The notes below the pieces were generated by a model. It saw nothing but the letters and a program-made list of their open reading frames with translations, was not told where the DNA came from and ran no database searches. The translations under genes were made by a program, and so were the position numbers. From an uncultured Porphyromonadaceae bacterium (GTDB lineage Bacteria; Bacteroidota; Bacteroidia; Bacteroidales; Muribaculaceae): a stretch of 64,000 nt of DNA. Positions 53,849-62,449 of the stretch are shown here, piece by piece. The stretch is taken from assembly GCA_902489275.1 (NCBI GenBank), contig CABTZK010000007.1, positions 1 through 64,000 of the forward strand, read 5' to 3'. The number at the start of each line of letters is the position of its first letter. The stretch's first letter is position 1.

Positions 53849-54589
53849 TTAATGCAAAACCCTTAGAGTGACAACATCAGCAAGTTTGGAGATAAATCGC
53901 TCTCCAAAAATCTTGACCAAAAAGACCTTACCTCTATGCCTGAAGTCGCTCAAGAAACTATGATCTAGCCAAGAACCGGCAAAATGATGAATACAAATCG
54001 TGTTTCCGGTTCTATGTATCACGCCAGTACGGTGATCTTTGGCGCAAAAATAATCTGCCGGGTACATGGCACACAGTCCAGGGAATTCCTGAAATGTGTT
54101 GTTCAACACCAGACCTTTTTTCAGCATATAATTGGTGATCATTGTTGTATTGGTCGTCATGTCCATACTGCCATCAGGCTTAATAAATGTTCTACGTGCA
54201 TAACCCTCAAGCAAATCTTTCGCCCACTGCGAGCCTTTTTCAGCAGCCATCATTCCCGTGGGAACATTTCCATCGGTTTCAAAGCCCGAAAACATAGGAT
54301 GGCCAAGAAATGGATTGAAACTGCCGATAACCTCAACATCAGTATCCATGTAGACACCTCCATCATGAAAAAGGGCATAAAGCCTGACGAAATCTGTTAC
54401 AAAAGCAAACTTTCTCGCTTCATAAGCCTCTTTTACATACCGATTTTGGCCGATGTCAAAGTTATCTTCGTTCCACTCTTTGATTTCATAATCGGGAAGA
54501 TACTTTTTCCAACTGGCTATGCACCGCTGTGCTAACCCTGGTTTTTCTCCACGTCCAAACCAGCAATAATGTATAACTTTTGGTATCAT
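53849..54589 (-). CDS. GT32-like (OCH1/capsular) glycosyltransferase
   Basis: 246 residues: IPKVIHYCWFGRGEKPGLAQ, KFAFVTDFVRLYALFHDGGVYMD and the DxD in MDTDVEVIG. The family transfers sugars such as mannose, galactose or fructose-related units in capsule clusters. Behind its own promoter at 54610-54641. Confidence 0.9.
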   Translation of the reverse strand: MIPKVIHYCWFGRGEKPGLAQRCIASWKKYLPDYEIKEWNEDNFDIGQNRYVKEAYEARKFAFVTDFVRLYALFHDGGVYMDTDVEVIGSFNPFLGHPMFSGFETDGNVPTGMMAAEKGSQWAKDLLEGYARRTFIKPDGSMDMTTNTTMITNYMLKKGLVLNNTFQEFPGLCAMYPADYFCAKDHRTGVIHRTGNTICIHHFAGSWLDHSFLSDFRHRGKVFLVKIFGERFISKLADVVTLRVLH

Positions 54590-54609
54590 TTATTAATCAG
54601 GCCTTTCTT

Positions 54610-54641
54610 CAAATTAAACGAAAAAGAATGTACCGCACAAA
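54610..54641 (-). promoter_or_regulatory. Internal promoter of the capsule operon
   Basis: On the minus strand TTTG (54641-54638), a 20-base spacer and TTAATTTG (54617-54610), one base off consensus. It lies 20 bases before the ATG at 54589 and could drive the distal half of the cluster. Confidence 0.5.
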
Positions 54642-54714
54642 ATTCTCAACAGCAATCAGCTAATCATTTCCATCAACAGATTCAACAGATATCTTGACGA
54701 TACATCCGTTCAAT

Positions 54715-54762
54715 CCGTTCAATCTGTTGAACATAAAAAAACCTACAATAACTAATAGGGAT
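54715..54762. repeat. 48-bp direct repeat, copy A
   Basis: It starts CCGTTCAATCTGTTGAACAT and ends ACTAATAGGGAT. It covers the last codons and stop of the GxxExxY gene plus its downstream flank. Copy B at 55181-55227 is the same apart from one missing base. Confidence 0.85.
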
Positions 54763-55132
54763 GAAAAAAACGTTTATAAAAAAGAGCCTGGTTCCCAAAG
54801 TTTATCAAGTAACCCAACCTATAGCCACTTGCCTTCAAATAGCTGATCACTTGAGCCGCAAACACTCCTTTCATTTCTGTCACCGCTTTTAGTTCTACAA
54901 CGATTTTATCAAAACAAACAAAATCAGCAAAATAATCCCGGGCTAATACTTGTCCTGAATATTTCACTTGAAAACGCTTCTCTCGCACATATGGAATCCC
55001 ACTATTGCGAAATTCTATCTCCAGCGCTTCCTGATATAACTTTTCATCGAAACCACAGCCAAGAGCAGTATGAACCCTCATTGCAGCTCCTACAATAGCA
55101 TAACTTTCCTGCTTGTACAAATATTCACTCAT
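54752..55132 (-). CDS. GxxExxY protein
   Basis: 126 residues. It carries the defining motif GCGFDEKLYQEAL (G..E..Y) and the PD-(D/E)XK-like core YFADFVCFDKIVVELKAV, an arrangement typical of restriction-like nucleases (Asp, Glu-x-Lys). The family is widespread in Bacteroidetes and its function is not established. It has no link to polysaccharide synthesis and interrupts the capsule operon in the same orientation. It lies between near-identical direct repeats and next to 9-bp tandem repeats, signs of insertion or duplication. Confidence 0.9.
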   Translation of the reverse strand: MSEYLYKQESYAIVGAAMRVHTALGCGFDEKLYQEALEIEFRNSGIPYVREKRFQVKYSGQVLARDYFADFVCFDKIVVELKAVTEMKGVFAAQVISYLKASGYRLGYLINFGNQALFYKRFFHPY

Positions 55133-55180
55133 GATCCAGTTAGTCAGTCAACAGATTATGTCGATATTCTGACAATACTT

Positions 55181-55227
55181 CCGTTCAATCTGTTGAACAT
55201 AAAAAAACTACAATAACTAATAGGGAT
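55181..55227. repeat. 47-bp direct repeat, copy B (relic of a second GxxExxY 3' end)
   Basis: Almost identical to 54715-54762. On the minus strand it includes the CCCTATTAG end of a GxxExxY gene (Pro-Tyr-stop), but the coding part upstream is gone. Confidence 0.8.
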
Positions 55228-55300
55228 AATCATACTCACTCTCAATCCTGTCACTTAATCTACAGATTAAACTGATTAAACAGATAACTTGACAATACAT

Positions 55301-55363
55301 CTGTTGAATCTGTTGAATCTGTTGAATCTGTTGAATCTGTTGAATCCGTTTAATCTGTTGAAC
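55301..55363. repeat. 9-bp tandem repeat array
   Basis: Seven units: five perfect CTGTTGAAT copies (55301-55345), then CCGTTTAAT and CTGTTGAAC. Related single units (CCGTTCAAT, CTGTTGAAC) also sit in both direct repeats and at about 54704-54733. The array lies immediately after the stop of the GT4 gene at 55369. Confidence 0.9.
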
Positions 55364-55368
55364 ATCAC

Positions 55369-56586
55369 TCATAATCCAGTTGATTCAACCAGTTGATATA
55401 TTTTATTAATCTCCTTTTCATTGCCGAAATCATGTTCTCGGCAATAACTTGAAAGCTTCTCACGCTTTTCATCATCGTGAGCCAGTTCCCAAATCGCTTG
55501 TGCGATGCCCTCATTATCCATGGGGCAAATGATGCCATCTTTGCCATCGCTCACCTGGCTTGAAGCCGTGGCATAGTTTGTAATCAACACCGGGCGGCAC
55601 AGCATCTGCGCCTCTCTCACCGTCACGCTTTTCCCCTCATACCGTGAGAGTTGAACGTAAATATCAGCCTCTTTGATATAGGGATAGGGATTGTTTCGGG
55701 AGCCTAAAAACTCAACGACATCACCAGTTCCTGTCTCAATGATCGTTTTGTCGATTGCACGATGATCTCCCGGTCCCACAATAAACCACTTGAACTTCAA
55801 CCCTTGCGCCTTGAGCAAACGGGCAATGTGTGGCACATTGTCATAGTTCTTGGCATAACTGATGCGACCCACCGAAACCAACTTCAGAACGCCATGAGGC
55901 ACTTGGAGTTCGTGTGCCGCCCCCAAGCGGGCTTGTTCGCGTACGAAATCGGATGACAGGATATTCTCCATCAAAATGATTTTACTGGAAAGGGACGGGA
56001 ATGTTTTCAAAAATGCCCTTGTACAATCCTCGCTAATGCTGACGACGTGGTCATACTGCTCCCAAATTTTCAATTCCTGCTGAGCATGCACATGAATCGT
56101 GCTATAATCGGTGTGAATCCAGCAGATTTTTTTCTTTGCCTGCACCTTGTCGAGCACAATATTGTGTGGCTGCATAAAGCTAATGGCCAAATCATACTCG
56201 CCCAAGTCATCAAGATTGTCCAAATGTGGGGCGACGGCATCCATCACATACTGAAAGATACTGGAATCCTGCGCCATCACATGCTCATCGAGCGTACTGT
56301 AGTATTTGTCATGCTCCCTGCGAGCCTTGATTCTCGCTAAAGCAATCTTGAACTGCCCCTCTTTTAACACCTGAATGAGGGGACGCTCTATGGCATTATA
56401 CCCCTTTCGCTCCGACAACAAATGCACTTTACTGGGAATTAAACTCATAAATGCACCCGTGTGCTGATTGAGAAACAAATCAACATCTACCCTTTCACAG
56501 TCGACCGCATTCAGCAAGCCCAGCAAAGCCCTTTCGGCTCCCCCCAACTCCATGTAGTGCATATAGATAAATAACCGAGGTCTCAT
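55369..56586 (-). CDS. Glycosyltransferase family 4
   Basis: 405 residues, GT-B fold: RLFIYMHYMELGGAERALLGLL, then the donor domain VSVGRISYAKNYDNVPHIA and YVQLSRYEGKSVTVREAQML. It adds a sugar to the lipid-linked repeat. It starts one base after the pyruvyl transferase stop. Its own stop region (ATGAGTGA) still carries what looks like the start of a lost GxxExxY copy. Confidence 0.92.
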   Translation of the reverse strand: MRPRLFIYMHYMELGGAERALLGLLNAVDCERVDVDLFLNQHTGAFMSLIPSKVHLLSERKGYNAIERPLIQVLKEGQFKIALARIKARREHDKYYSTLDEHVMAQDSSIFQYVMDAVAPHLDNLDDLGEYDLAISFMQPHNIVLDKVQAKKKICWIHTDYSTIHVHAQQELKIWEQYDHVVSISEDCTRAFLKTFPSLSSKIILMENILSSDFVREQARLGAAHELQVPHGVLKLVSVGRISYAKNYDNVPHIARLLKAQGLKFKWFIVGPGDHRAIDKTIIETGTGDVVEFLGSRNNPYPYIKEADIYVQLSRYEGKSVTVREAQMLCRPVLITNYATASSQVSDGKDGIICPMDNEGIAQAIWELAHDDEKREKLSSYCREHDFGNEKEINKIYQLVESTGL

Positions 56587-56587
56587 C

Positions 56588-57691
56588 TTAAAAGGCTTTC
56601 CCCAATTGATTTAACAGAAATGAGATTGATTTTTCCACATCTTGACCTATGCAATCATTAACTACCGAATAATCAATATTGGATTGTAATGTCGCTTCAT
56701 CGGAAGACAAGGATATTAACCGTTCCAAAATACCATATCTATCCAACAAATCACGCATGCGCTGGTTAAGCCCATCCTTACGCTCCGCTACAAAGAAATC
56801 TTTATTGTAAATTAACGCGAATGCTGAAGCATGAAAAGAATTACTCAAAACGCATTGAGCATTTTTAATTAAAGCGACAAAGGATTTGGGACCAGCATTT
56901 ACAAAATTGCGATGAGCATAAGGCATTCTAAAAGAGCCCACACTATAAATCTTGCATTTTAATATTTTAGATAGACGCTTTGCAATTACACCGATGATCC
57001 CATGTTTTTCAAAGTCGTAAACAAGAATATATCTTTCATTTTCACCCGAATGGCCTGCAATATCATCCCAACCTTTCTTTGAAATCAGAAAAACCGGGTC
57101 AACAACTTGAACGCCCTCAAAACCTATTGATTCAAGTATTTTAAGTCCAGAACGTTCACGGACAGATATAGCATCAAGATTTTTTAATTTATTTTGAACA
57201 AAAACCCTGCTACTCTCTTTGAGTTGACTCGTCGCAAAACTGGCTGCATAACTAATCTTTCGCGCATTCCCAAAATCCAAGTAGAATGCAGCATCATTAC
57301 CATTGGGGAATTGCGTGTTCCAAATCTGATCGCTACCTGCAATATACAAATCGGCTACGGGAGGTGCATCTTGCAAATCCTCTACATTGCAGTAACGCTT
57401 CTCCGTGAGGTTTAAGTACTTAGCAGTAAAGCGGTCAAAAACCTTTTTTCGTCTCAATGATAACAATCGCCCTGGAAGTTTTGCGCAAAGATACAACTGC
57501 TTGATAAACGGCTTATTAAAAACAGGGTTTGACACACACCACAACCCAAAATGCCCACTCAAATAGCGAGGCTTATAGTCAATAATTTCCACATCGTGTC
57601 CATGCTCCTGCAAAAAACGCTGCAAGGCATAAGCTTGAAGAGAAGCTCCCAAGTTATATACATCGTGGCAGGTAATCGTCTTAATCCTCAT
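56588..57691 (-). CDS. Polysaccharide pyruvyl transferase family protein
   Basis: 367 residues with the family start KTITCHDVYNLGASLQAYAL, VADLYIAGSDQIWN and the C-terminal NAQCVLSNSFHASAFALIY. Members transfer pyruvate from PEP onto sugars as a ketal, giving acidic decoration. Overlaps the Fe-S protein gene by four bases; these two families occur together in many surface-glycan clusters. Confidence 0.92.
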   Translation of the reverse strand: MRIKTITCHDVYNLGASLQAYALQRFLQEHGHDVEIIDYKPRYLSGHFGLWCVSNPVFNKPFIKQLYLCAKLPGRLLSLRRKKVFDRFTAKYLNLTEKRYCNVEDLQDAPPVADLYIAGSDQIWNTQFPNGNDAAFYLDFGNARKISYAASFATSQLKESSRVFVQNKLKNLDAISVRERSGLKILESIGFEGVQVVDPVFLISKKGWDDIAGHSGENERYILVYDFEKHGIIGVIAKRLSKILKCKIYSVGSFRMPYAHRNFVNAGPKSFVALIKNAQCVLSNSFHASAFALIYNKDFFVAERKDGLNQRMRDLLDRYGILERLISLSSDEATLQSNIDYSVVNDCIGQDVEKSISFLLNQLGKAF

Positions 57692-58860
57692 TTCTTAAAC
57701 AATTTTTCAGGAATCCTTTTCAAATAATACTTCATCATAAAAGGAATTTTGTCATGAAAAAGTTCCTTTCTTGAAGCATATCTATCAATTTCGCCCAATG
57801 ACTTTTCACTTCTAAGGTTTTTTTTGACATATAGGTATGAAGATGGTCTTTTGGCGCATGTTTTCATTTGCGCCTCCGTGACAATATCAGATTTCTCAGT
57901 CATGATTGTACAACTTGAAGACAATTCCGCCAAAACATCCTTCCCAACAGAGGTCAATGCCACGATTCCACTCACCCCCTTATTGTCAGCCGAATACTTT
58001 GCACTCCACAAGTCACCAAGCCTGATATCAGCAGCCGAATTACACATTTTGTATTTACATGAATCATAACATGCTGCATTCAGGCATCGGTTTTTCAAAA
58101 AGAATTTATAAAAAATATCATTCTCTTTGAGGGAACAACAAAAGGTACCCTTTTGCCCTTGCAAAATCATATTCCAGGAATTATGCCATCCGCCATTTGA
58201 TTTATTCCTCCATTTCACGGCTTCAACTGTCCCTGTTATTTCAGCAAGATCTTTCATGTACTTATCCCACATCAAATAAGAGGGAATTCCATGACAGAAG
58301 AAATCTACCAGGATAAACTTATACTCTACCTTTCTTATTCTTAGCCAATTCCTTAAAGAATGAATGTAACAAGGCAAGCCAAATACCACATACTTTGACC
58401 CATCGAAAATCGCGTTTAGTGAATTGGGGGTAAAACTCTGGACATATTTAGAACCCTGCATCCTGTCTATATCTTCGACCTTTTCGGCAACAAAATGTTC
58501 AGCCCGGCAAGTTGAGATGTTATATTTAACTCCAATCACTTTATAGCCATTTTCGACACCTCTTTTGGCGATTTCATAGGCAATGCCTCCTGATGAACTT
58601 ATTAGTCTTTTCTCTGTATTTTTACTCCAGCCTGCATAATACTCATAATCAGAATTTTGATATGGAATTTCATGATCGAACGCACAGACTTTCAAACACA
58701 TTTCACATTCTATGCAGTCATCTGAATGGCTTATCTTTGGCGAAAAAAAGCCGTCTCTATTTTCCTTAAAATCAATAATTTTCTTTGGACAAACTGCCAC
58801 ACATACGCCACAGTCGTAACAATTTGAAAACTTCGAAATATTATTTTTCACTTCTGCCAT
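57688..58860 (-). CDS. F420 hydrogenase/dehydrogenase beta-subunit-like Fe-S protein
   Basis: 390 residues from ATG 58860; an ATG at 58875 adds five. Two 4Fe-4S motifs sit at the N-terminus: CYDCGVCVAVCPKKI and CIECEMCLKVCAFDH. Then comes the FrhB-like part (GVKYNISTCRAEHFVAEKVEDI, GLPCYIHSLRNWLRIR). In capsule clusters such proteins accompany pyruvyl transferases; their redox task is not settled. Overlaps the upstream GT4 gene by about 20 bases. Confidence 0.88.
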   Translation of the reverse strand: MAEVKNNISKFSNCYDCGVCVAVCPKKIIDFKENRDGFFSPKISHSDDCIECEMCLKVCAFDHEIPYQNSDYEYYAGWSKNTEKRLISSSGGIAYEIAKRGVENGYKVIGVKYNISTCRAEHFVAEKVEDIDRMQGSKYVQSFTPNSLNAIFDGSKYVVFGLPCYIHSLRNWLRIRKVEYKFILVDFFCHGIPSYLMWDKYMKDLAEITGTVEAVKWRNKSNGGWHNSWNMILQGQKGTFCCSLKENDIFYKFFLKNRCLNAACYDSCKYKMCNSAADIRLGDLWSAKYSADNKGVSGIVALTSVGKDVLAELSSSCTIMTEKSDIVTEAQMKTCAKRPSSYLYVKKNLRSEKSLGEIDRYASRKELFHDKIPFMMKYYLKRIPEKLFKK

Positions 58861-60004
58861 ATCCAAATTTCTCAAAGAAATCCAACCACATCGGAATAAT
58901 TCTTTCTGACCTGAATTGTTCTGATTTTAACTTTGCACATTTTCCCATACTTTCTAATTTTTTTGGATTCAAAGCAATTTTTTTAAATACCCTGAAGAAT
59001 TGATCAGAATCATGCAATGGAATTAAAAATCCATCTTGACTTTCAGTTATAATGTCACTTGGCCCAGTTGGGCAGTCATACGAAATACAAGACAGCCCAC
59101 AAGACATGGCTTCAATAATAACCATTGGCAAACCTTCTGCAACAGAGGCAGAAAGGTAAATAGCCGATTGGCAATATTTACTCTCTATATCCGACACAAG
59201 ACCACAAAGTTTAACTTGTCTTGAAAGTCCCAATTTATTTATTTCTTTTTGAAGTAATTCTTTTTGAGAACCAGTACCATAAATATCTAAACGCCACTCT
59301 GGATCAAAATTAGCAACATCTCTCCACATTCTGATTAAGTCAAGGAAACCTTTTCTATTATCATTCATACTACCAACAGAAATGGCAACTTTATTACTGT
59401 AGTTACCATGCTCTATCAGATGAGCATCAACAATGTTTGGAATAACAACTGTTGGGGTCTTATAATTACCACTTTCTTGGTCTTTTTTGGTCAACAACAC
59501 CAAATAATCATAATTGTTAAATGAACAGAAAATCCTAAGATAAGTTATAAGATACTTCATTCTTTGAAACATGGATTTCATGATCTTTGCCCTTTCCCAA
59601 ACAGCTCCTTTGGCAAAATGAAACTCCCGGACAATAGGAATTTTCAATTGATGGCAAATTTCAGGAAGATAGAAATCATCAGTTCCACGCTCCATCACTA
59701 TCACTACATTTGGTCTTATTTCATCTAACAACGCTTTGAAATTTTCATAAAATCTCTTTTTATATATCCAATTTGTATAAAAGGGTATCTTCAGGTTTGG
59801 AATCAAGGATGGGTTGTACAAATCATGGAAATGTATTTTATCAGAGAACTGATAAGCTCTTTTTGTATTTTTACTTTGAGTACAAATGTGTATTTCTATA
59901 CCATATTTTTCTGCAAAAATCGATGCCTTTGTCGACAATACCCTCTCTGTTCCACCCTTCGAGGATAAGGAACCTATGCTATATAGTATTTTAAAATTAG
60001 TCAT
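58841..60004 (-). CDS. Glycosyltransferase family 4
   Basis: 387 residues from ATG 60004, which directly precedes the conserved NFKILYSIGSLSSKGGTERV; the longer frame runs into the acetyltransferase gene. Donor-domain motifs VGSMNDNRKGFLDLIRMW and YLSASVAEGLPMVIIEAMSCG. AT-rich codon use. Overlaps the acetyltransferase stop by eight bases. Confidence 0.92.
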   Translation of the reverse strand: MTNFKILYSIGSLSSKGGTERVLSTKASIFAEKYGIEIHICTQSKNTKRAYQFSDKIHFHDLYNPSLIPNLKIPFYTNWIYKKRFYENFKALLDEIRPNVVIVMERGTDDFYLPEICHQLKIPIVREFHFAKGAVWERAKIMKSMFQRMKYLITYLRIFCSFNNYDYLVLLTKKDQESGNYKTPTVVIPNIVDAHLIEHGNYSNKVAISVGSMNDNRKGFLDLIRMWRDVANFDPEWRLDIYGTGSQKELLQKEINKLGLSRQVKLCGLVSDIESKYCQSAIYLSASVAEGLPMVIIEAMSCGLSCISYDCPTGPSDIITESQDGFLIPLHDSDQFFRVFKKIALNPKKLESMGKCAKLKSEQFRSERIIPMWLDFFEKFGYGRSEK

Positions 60005-60584
60005 GATAATATCTGCTAATGAAATCTGAAAATGCAAGTCTAAAATCAATTAATCTCTCTTTTATTTTATCATCGTCCCAATTCCACCATGCAATTTCAT
60101 TCATTTTTTTTACTTCGTCAACAGTACATTTATATTTTATTATTTTTGCCGGGACACCACCTACCACACAATAATCGGGCACATCTTTTGTGACAACGGA
60201 TCCAGCAGCAACAGTTACCCCATTACCAATATGGACTCCAGGCAATATTATGCAATTCAATCCAATCCACACATCATTTCCTACAGAAATTCCGCTTCTT
60301 TCACCAATAGAATTAGACACAAATGGGTAGTTCGTTATGCTATTTGACATGTGCCTCCCCTCGTCAAGAACAAATTTCACGCCATAAGAAATTGAGCAAT
60401 ACTTTCCTATTACCAATGGTGCATTGCTCCAACGATAAACGAAAGCATTGTTATCATAACTTTTATATCCAACTGTTGAATAACAATCCTCTTTCAAATA
60501 TACATTATCAACATTTTTAAGAATATGCATATAATCAACCCCTAAAAATTTCCAAAGCAAAACTCTTATCGCCTTTTTAAACAT
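59997..60584 (-). CDS. Hexapeptide-repeat O-acetyltransferase
   Basis: 195 residues. Left-handed beta-helix with hexapeptide turns (IGLNCIILPGVHIGNGVTVAAGSVVTK) and the CatB-like VGGVPAKIIKYK end. It should acetylate a sugar of the repeat unit with acetyl-CoA. AT-rich like the 3' part of the flippase it overlaps by 19 bases. Confidence 0.92.
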   Translation of the reverse strand: MFKKAIRVLLWKFLGVDYMHILKNVDNVYLKEDCYSTVGYKSYDNNAFVYRWSNAPLVIGKYCSISYGVKFVLDEGRHMSNSITNYPFVSNSIGERSGISVGNDVWIGLNCIILPGVHIGNGVTVAAGSVVTKDVPDYCVVGGVPAKIIKYKCTVDEVKKMNEIAWWNWDDDKIKERLIDFRLAFSDFISRYYHD

Positions 60585-62101
60585 ATTTCCTTTATTTTTT
60601 TAATAAAAATTTTCTTTTCAGATTTATCAAACCCAAATGTAAGCATTGAAACAAAAACAAACACGAACGAAAAAACAAACGTATAAATTATATTAGGGAT
60701 GTTATCATCAAGTAAATCTGAAATAAATCTAAGAACCACCCATGATATAAAAAAAACCACCACCATGGGACAGAAAGCCTTTAAAAGAAACTCTCGCGCC
60801 AGAAATTGCGGCATTTGGAAATGAAGGATCATTAAATTTATTATAATATAGAATAATGTCAATACTACAAACATTATATAGCAGCTCTTATAATCCAAGC
60901 CACATTGCAACATAAAATACATTACGGGAATACTTAAAATATATAATGAGCCACAATACACTCCCGTTTTAAACATTTTTCCCGTCGCATGAACAGCTAT
61001 AATCACAACAGACCCAAAACACGAGAATAAATTCATCAGCAAACTCATTTGTGTCATAAAGACAGCACCATCTGGTACTATTTTTAGCCAAAGTTTTAGG
61101 ACATATTCTGTTTTTACCAGTATCGGGATGATCAATATGAGCAACAATACAGACGAAATTTTAGCTCCAAACTTTAACAAGTTATTCATTCGACCAAAAT
61201 CGCCAGTGGCATAACTTTTGATTATCTGAGGTTTAAACGCCATAATGACATTTGAAGAAAGCCCTAATAACGTTCCCTGAACGATAGATGCGACATTACT
61301 TGCAGCATTAAAAACAACTCCATAAAACACATTAAGCACAAAGTTTGAACCCTGCTGGCGAATAGACCATGCCATATTCCCATATAAATCCCAGCCTGAG
61401 AAGCTTAACAGTGGTTTAAAATAGGTTTTATCCCAAATCCAGTGGAAACGAACTTCTTCGAAATGCCTGATTGAATAAATGCGGTAGAGCATCATGATGA
61501 AAAGACTCACGCCGAACATGAGCCAGGCGTAGAGGATGAGTTTGTCGAAATGCCCGATGGTGAGCAAGTAGACGATGAGCAGCTTTAACGTGACGTTAAG
61601 GATTTCCACATAGGCGTACACGTCCATCTTCTCGTGGGCAATGATGGTGGCGTTGTAGGGAACCTGGGTGATGCCAAGCATGGCGCTTGCAATGCTGAGC
61701 TGATACACCCAATGGGCAGCACTCATTCTGCTCTCGGGAATCACGAGTTTGTTGGACAAGAACCACAATCCGGCGGTCTCGGCCACAACGAGCACAACGA
61801 GCGCAATGCCAACGTGGATGATGAGGGCGCTGGAAAAGATCATAGCCAGCCGCTCATGGTTGCCTCGCCCAAGCTCGAAGGTCAAGAAGCGTGAAGTGGC
61901 GCCGGCCATCGAGGCGTTGAGGAACCCCATCATCGCCACGATGCCGCCCACCACGCCGTAGATGCCGTAGTCCTCTACACCAAGGGTGGCCAGCACCACG
62001 CGGGAGGTGTAAAGCCCCACGAGCATGGCGAAGAGCATCCTGAGGTAGAGCATGAGGGTGTTTTTGGCGATGCGCCTGTTGCTGGTGACTGGCTGTGGCA
62101 T
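60566..62101 (-). CDS. Oligosaccharide flippase (Wzx-like), mosaic gene
   Basis: 511 residues from ATG 62101 (MPQPVTSNRRIAKNTLMLYL). The longer open frame to 62296 adds 65 Pro/Arg-rich residues unlike any flippase and is read here as leader. About 12-14 membrane helices; LGVEDYGIYGVVGGIVAMMGF is typical of the MOP family. It exports lipid-linked repeat units. The first 650 bases or so (down to about 61450) are GC-rich like the chromosome; the rest is AT-rich. First gene of the capsule operon. Confidence 0.92.
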   Translation of the reverse strand: MPQPVTSNRRIAKNTLMLYLRMLFAMLVGLYTSRVVLATLGVEDYGIYGVVGGIVAMMGFLNASMAGATSRFLTFELGRGNHERLAMIFSSALIIHVGIALVVLVVAETAGLWFLSNKLVIPESRMSAAHWVYQLSIASAMLGITQVPYNATIIAHEKMDVYAYVEILNVTLKLLIVYLLTIGHFDKLILYAWLMFGVSLFIMMLYRIYSIRHFEEVRFHWIWDKTYFKPLLSFSGWDLYGNMAWSIRQQGSNFVLNVFYGVVFNAASNVASIVQGTLLGLSSNVIMAFKPQIIKSYATGDFGRMNNLLKFGAKISSVLLLILIIPILVKTEYVLKLWLKIVPDGAVFMTQMSLLMNLFSCFGSVVIIAVHATGKMFKTGVYCGSLYILSIPVMYFMLQCGLDYKSCYIMFVVLTLFYIIINLMILHFQMPQFLAREFLLKAFCPMVVVFFISWVVLRFISDLLDDNIPNIIYTFVFSFVFVFVSMLTFGFDKSEKKIFIKKIKEICLKRR

Positions 62102-62334
62102 CACTGGGGCAGGTGAAGTTTTTGGGGTTGGCGCCCCGGGTGCTCGGGCAAGGTTGCAGTTGGGGAAAGGCTTGGGGTCACCGACCTGCCAGGCAAGCCG
62201 ACGAGCATCGGTGGGTCTGCACTGCCTCTCCAAGCGCGGGGCATGGCACTGTCGCAGTAGCCAGTGCGGAGTGCTTGAGGAGACGCTATATCGCAAAATA
62301 TCATACTTTTACGAATCGCATGAATTTTGATGGG

Positions 62335-62366
62335 CAAAATTAGGCATTTTCAAGCAACAGGGCAAA
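62335..62366 (-). promoter_or_regulatory. Main promoter of the capsule operon
   Basis: On the minus strand TTTG (62366-62363), a 20-base spacer and TAATTTTG (62342-62335): full consensus. The start codon of the flippase lies about 230 bases downstream. Confidence 0.75.
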
Positions 62367-62436
62367 TTTTAGCGTCCATTTCTCAGTATTGGCGACTGAA
62401 TTTCGATGACAGGGATGAGGTGTGGGAAAAAATGCT

Positions 62437-62444
62437 TAATTTTG
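62437..62444 (+). promoter_or_regulatory. -7 box abutting the metallophosphatase start
   Basis: TAATTTTG followed by five bases (CGGCC) and the ATG at 62450, the same spacing as at 25839-25852. A -33 element is not clear. Confidence 0.5.
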
Positions 62445-62449
62445 CGGCC

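Larger units (their letters stand above)
62102..62449. other. Divergent control region of the capsule operon and metallophosphatase gene
   Basis: 348 bases without a convincing gene. Bases 62102 to about 62290 are GC-rich and would be the leader (about 230 bases) of the capsule transcript on the minus strand. The rest is AT-rich and holds the two divergent promoters. No UpxY/UpxZ-type antiterminator gene precedes the operon, and I see no invertible repeats. Confidence 0.55.

Noticed and set aside
55301..55363. Regular 9-bp repeats as a possible CRISPR array
   Set aside because: The units are directly adjacent with no spacers and there are no cas genes.
62102..62296. 65-residue N-terminal extension of the flippase
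   Set aside because: Pro/Arg/Cys-rich, unlike any flippase. The conserved start is at the ATG at 62101, so this is read as leader.
62102..62449. Invertible promoter for capsule phase variation
   Set aside because: I found no inverted repeats around the promoter and no invertase gene in the window.
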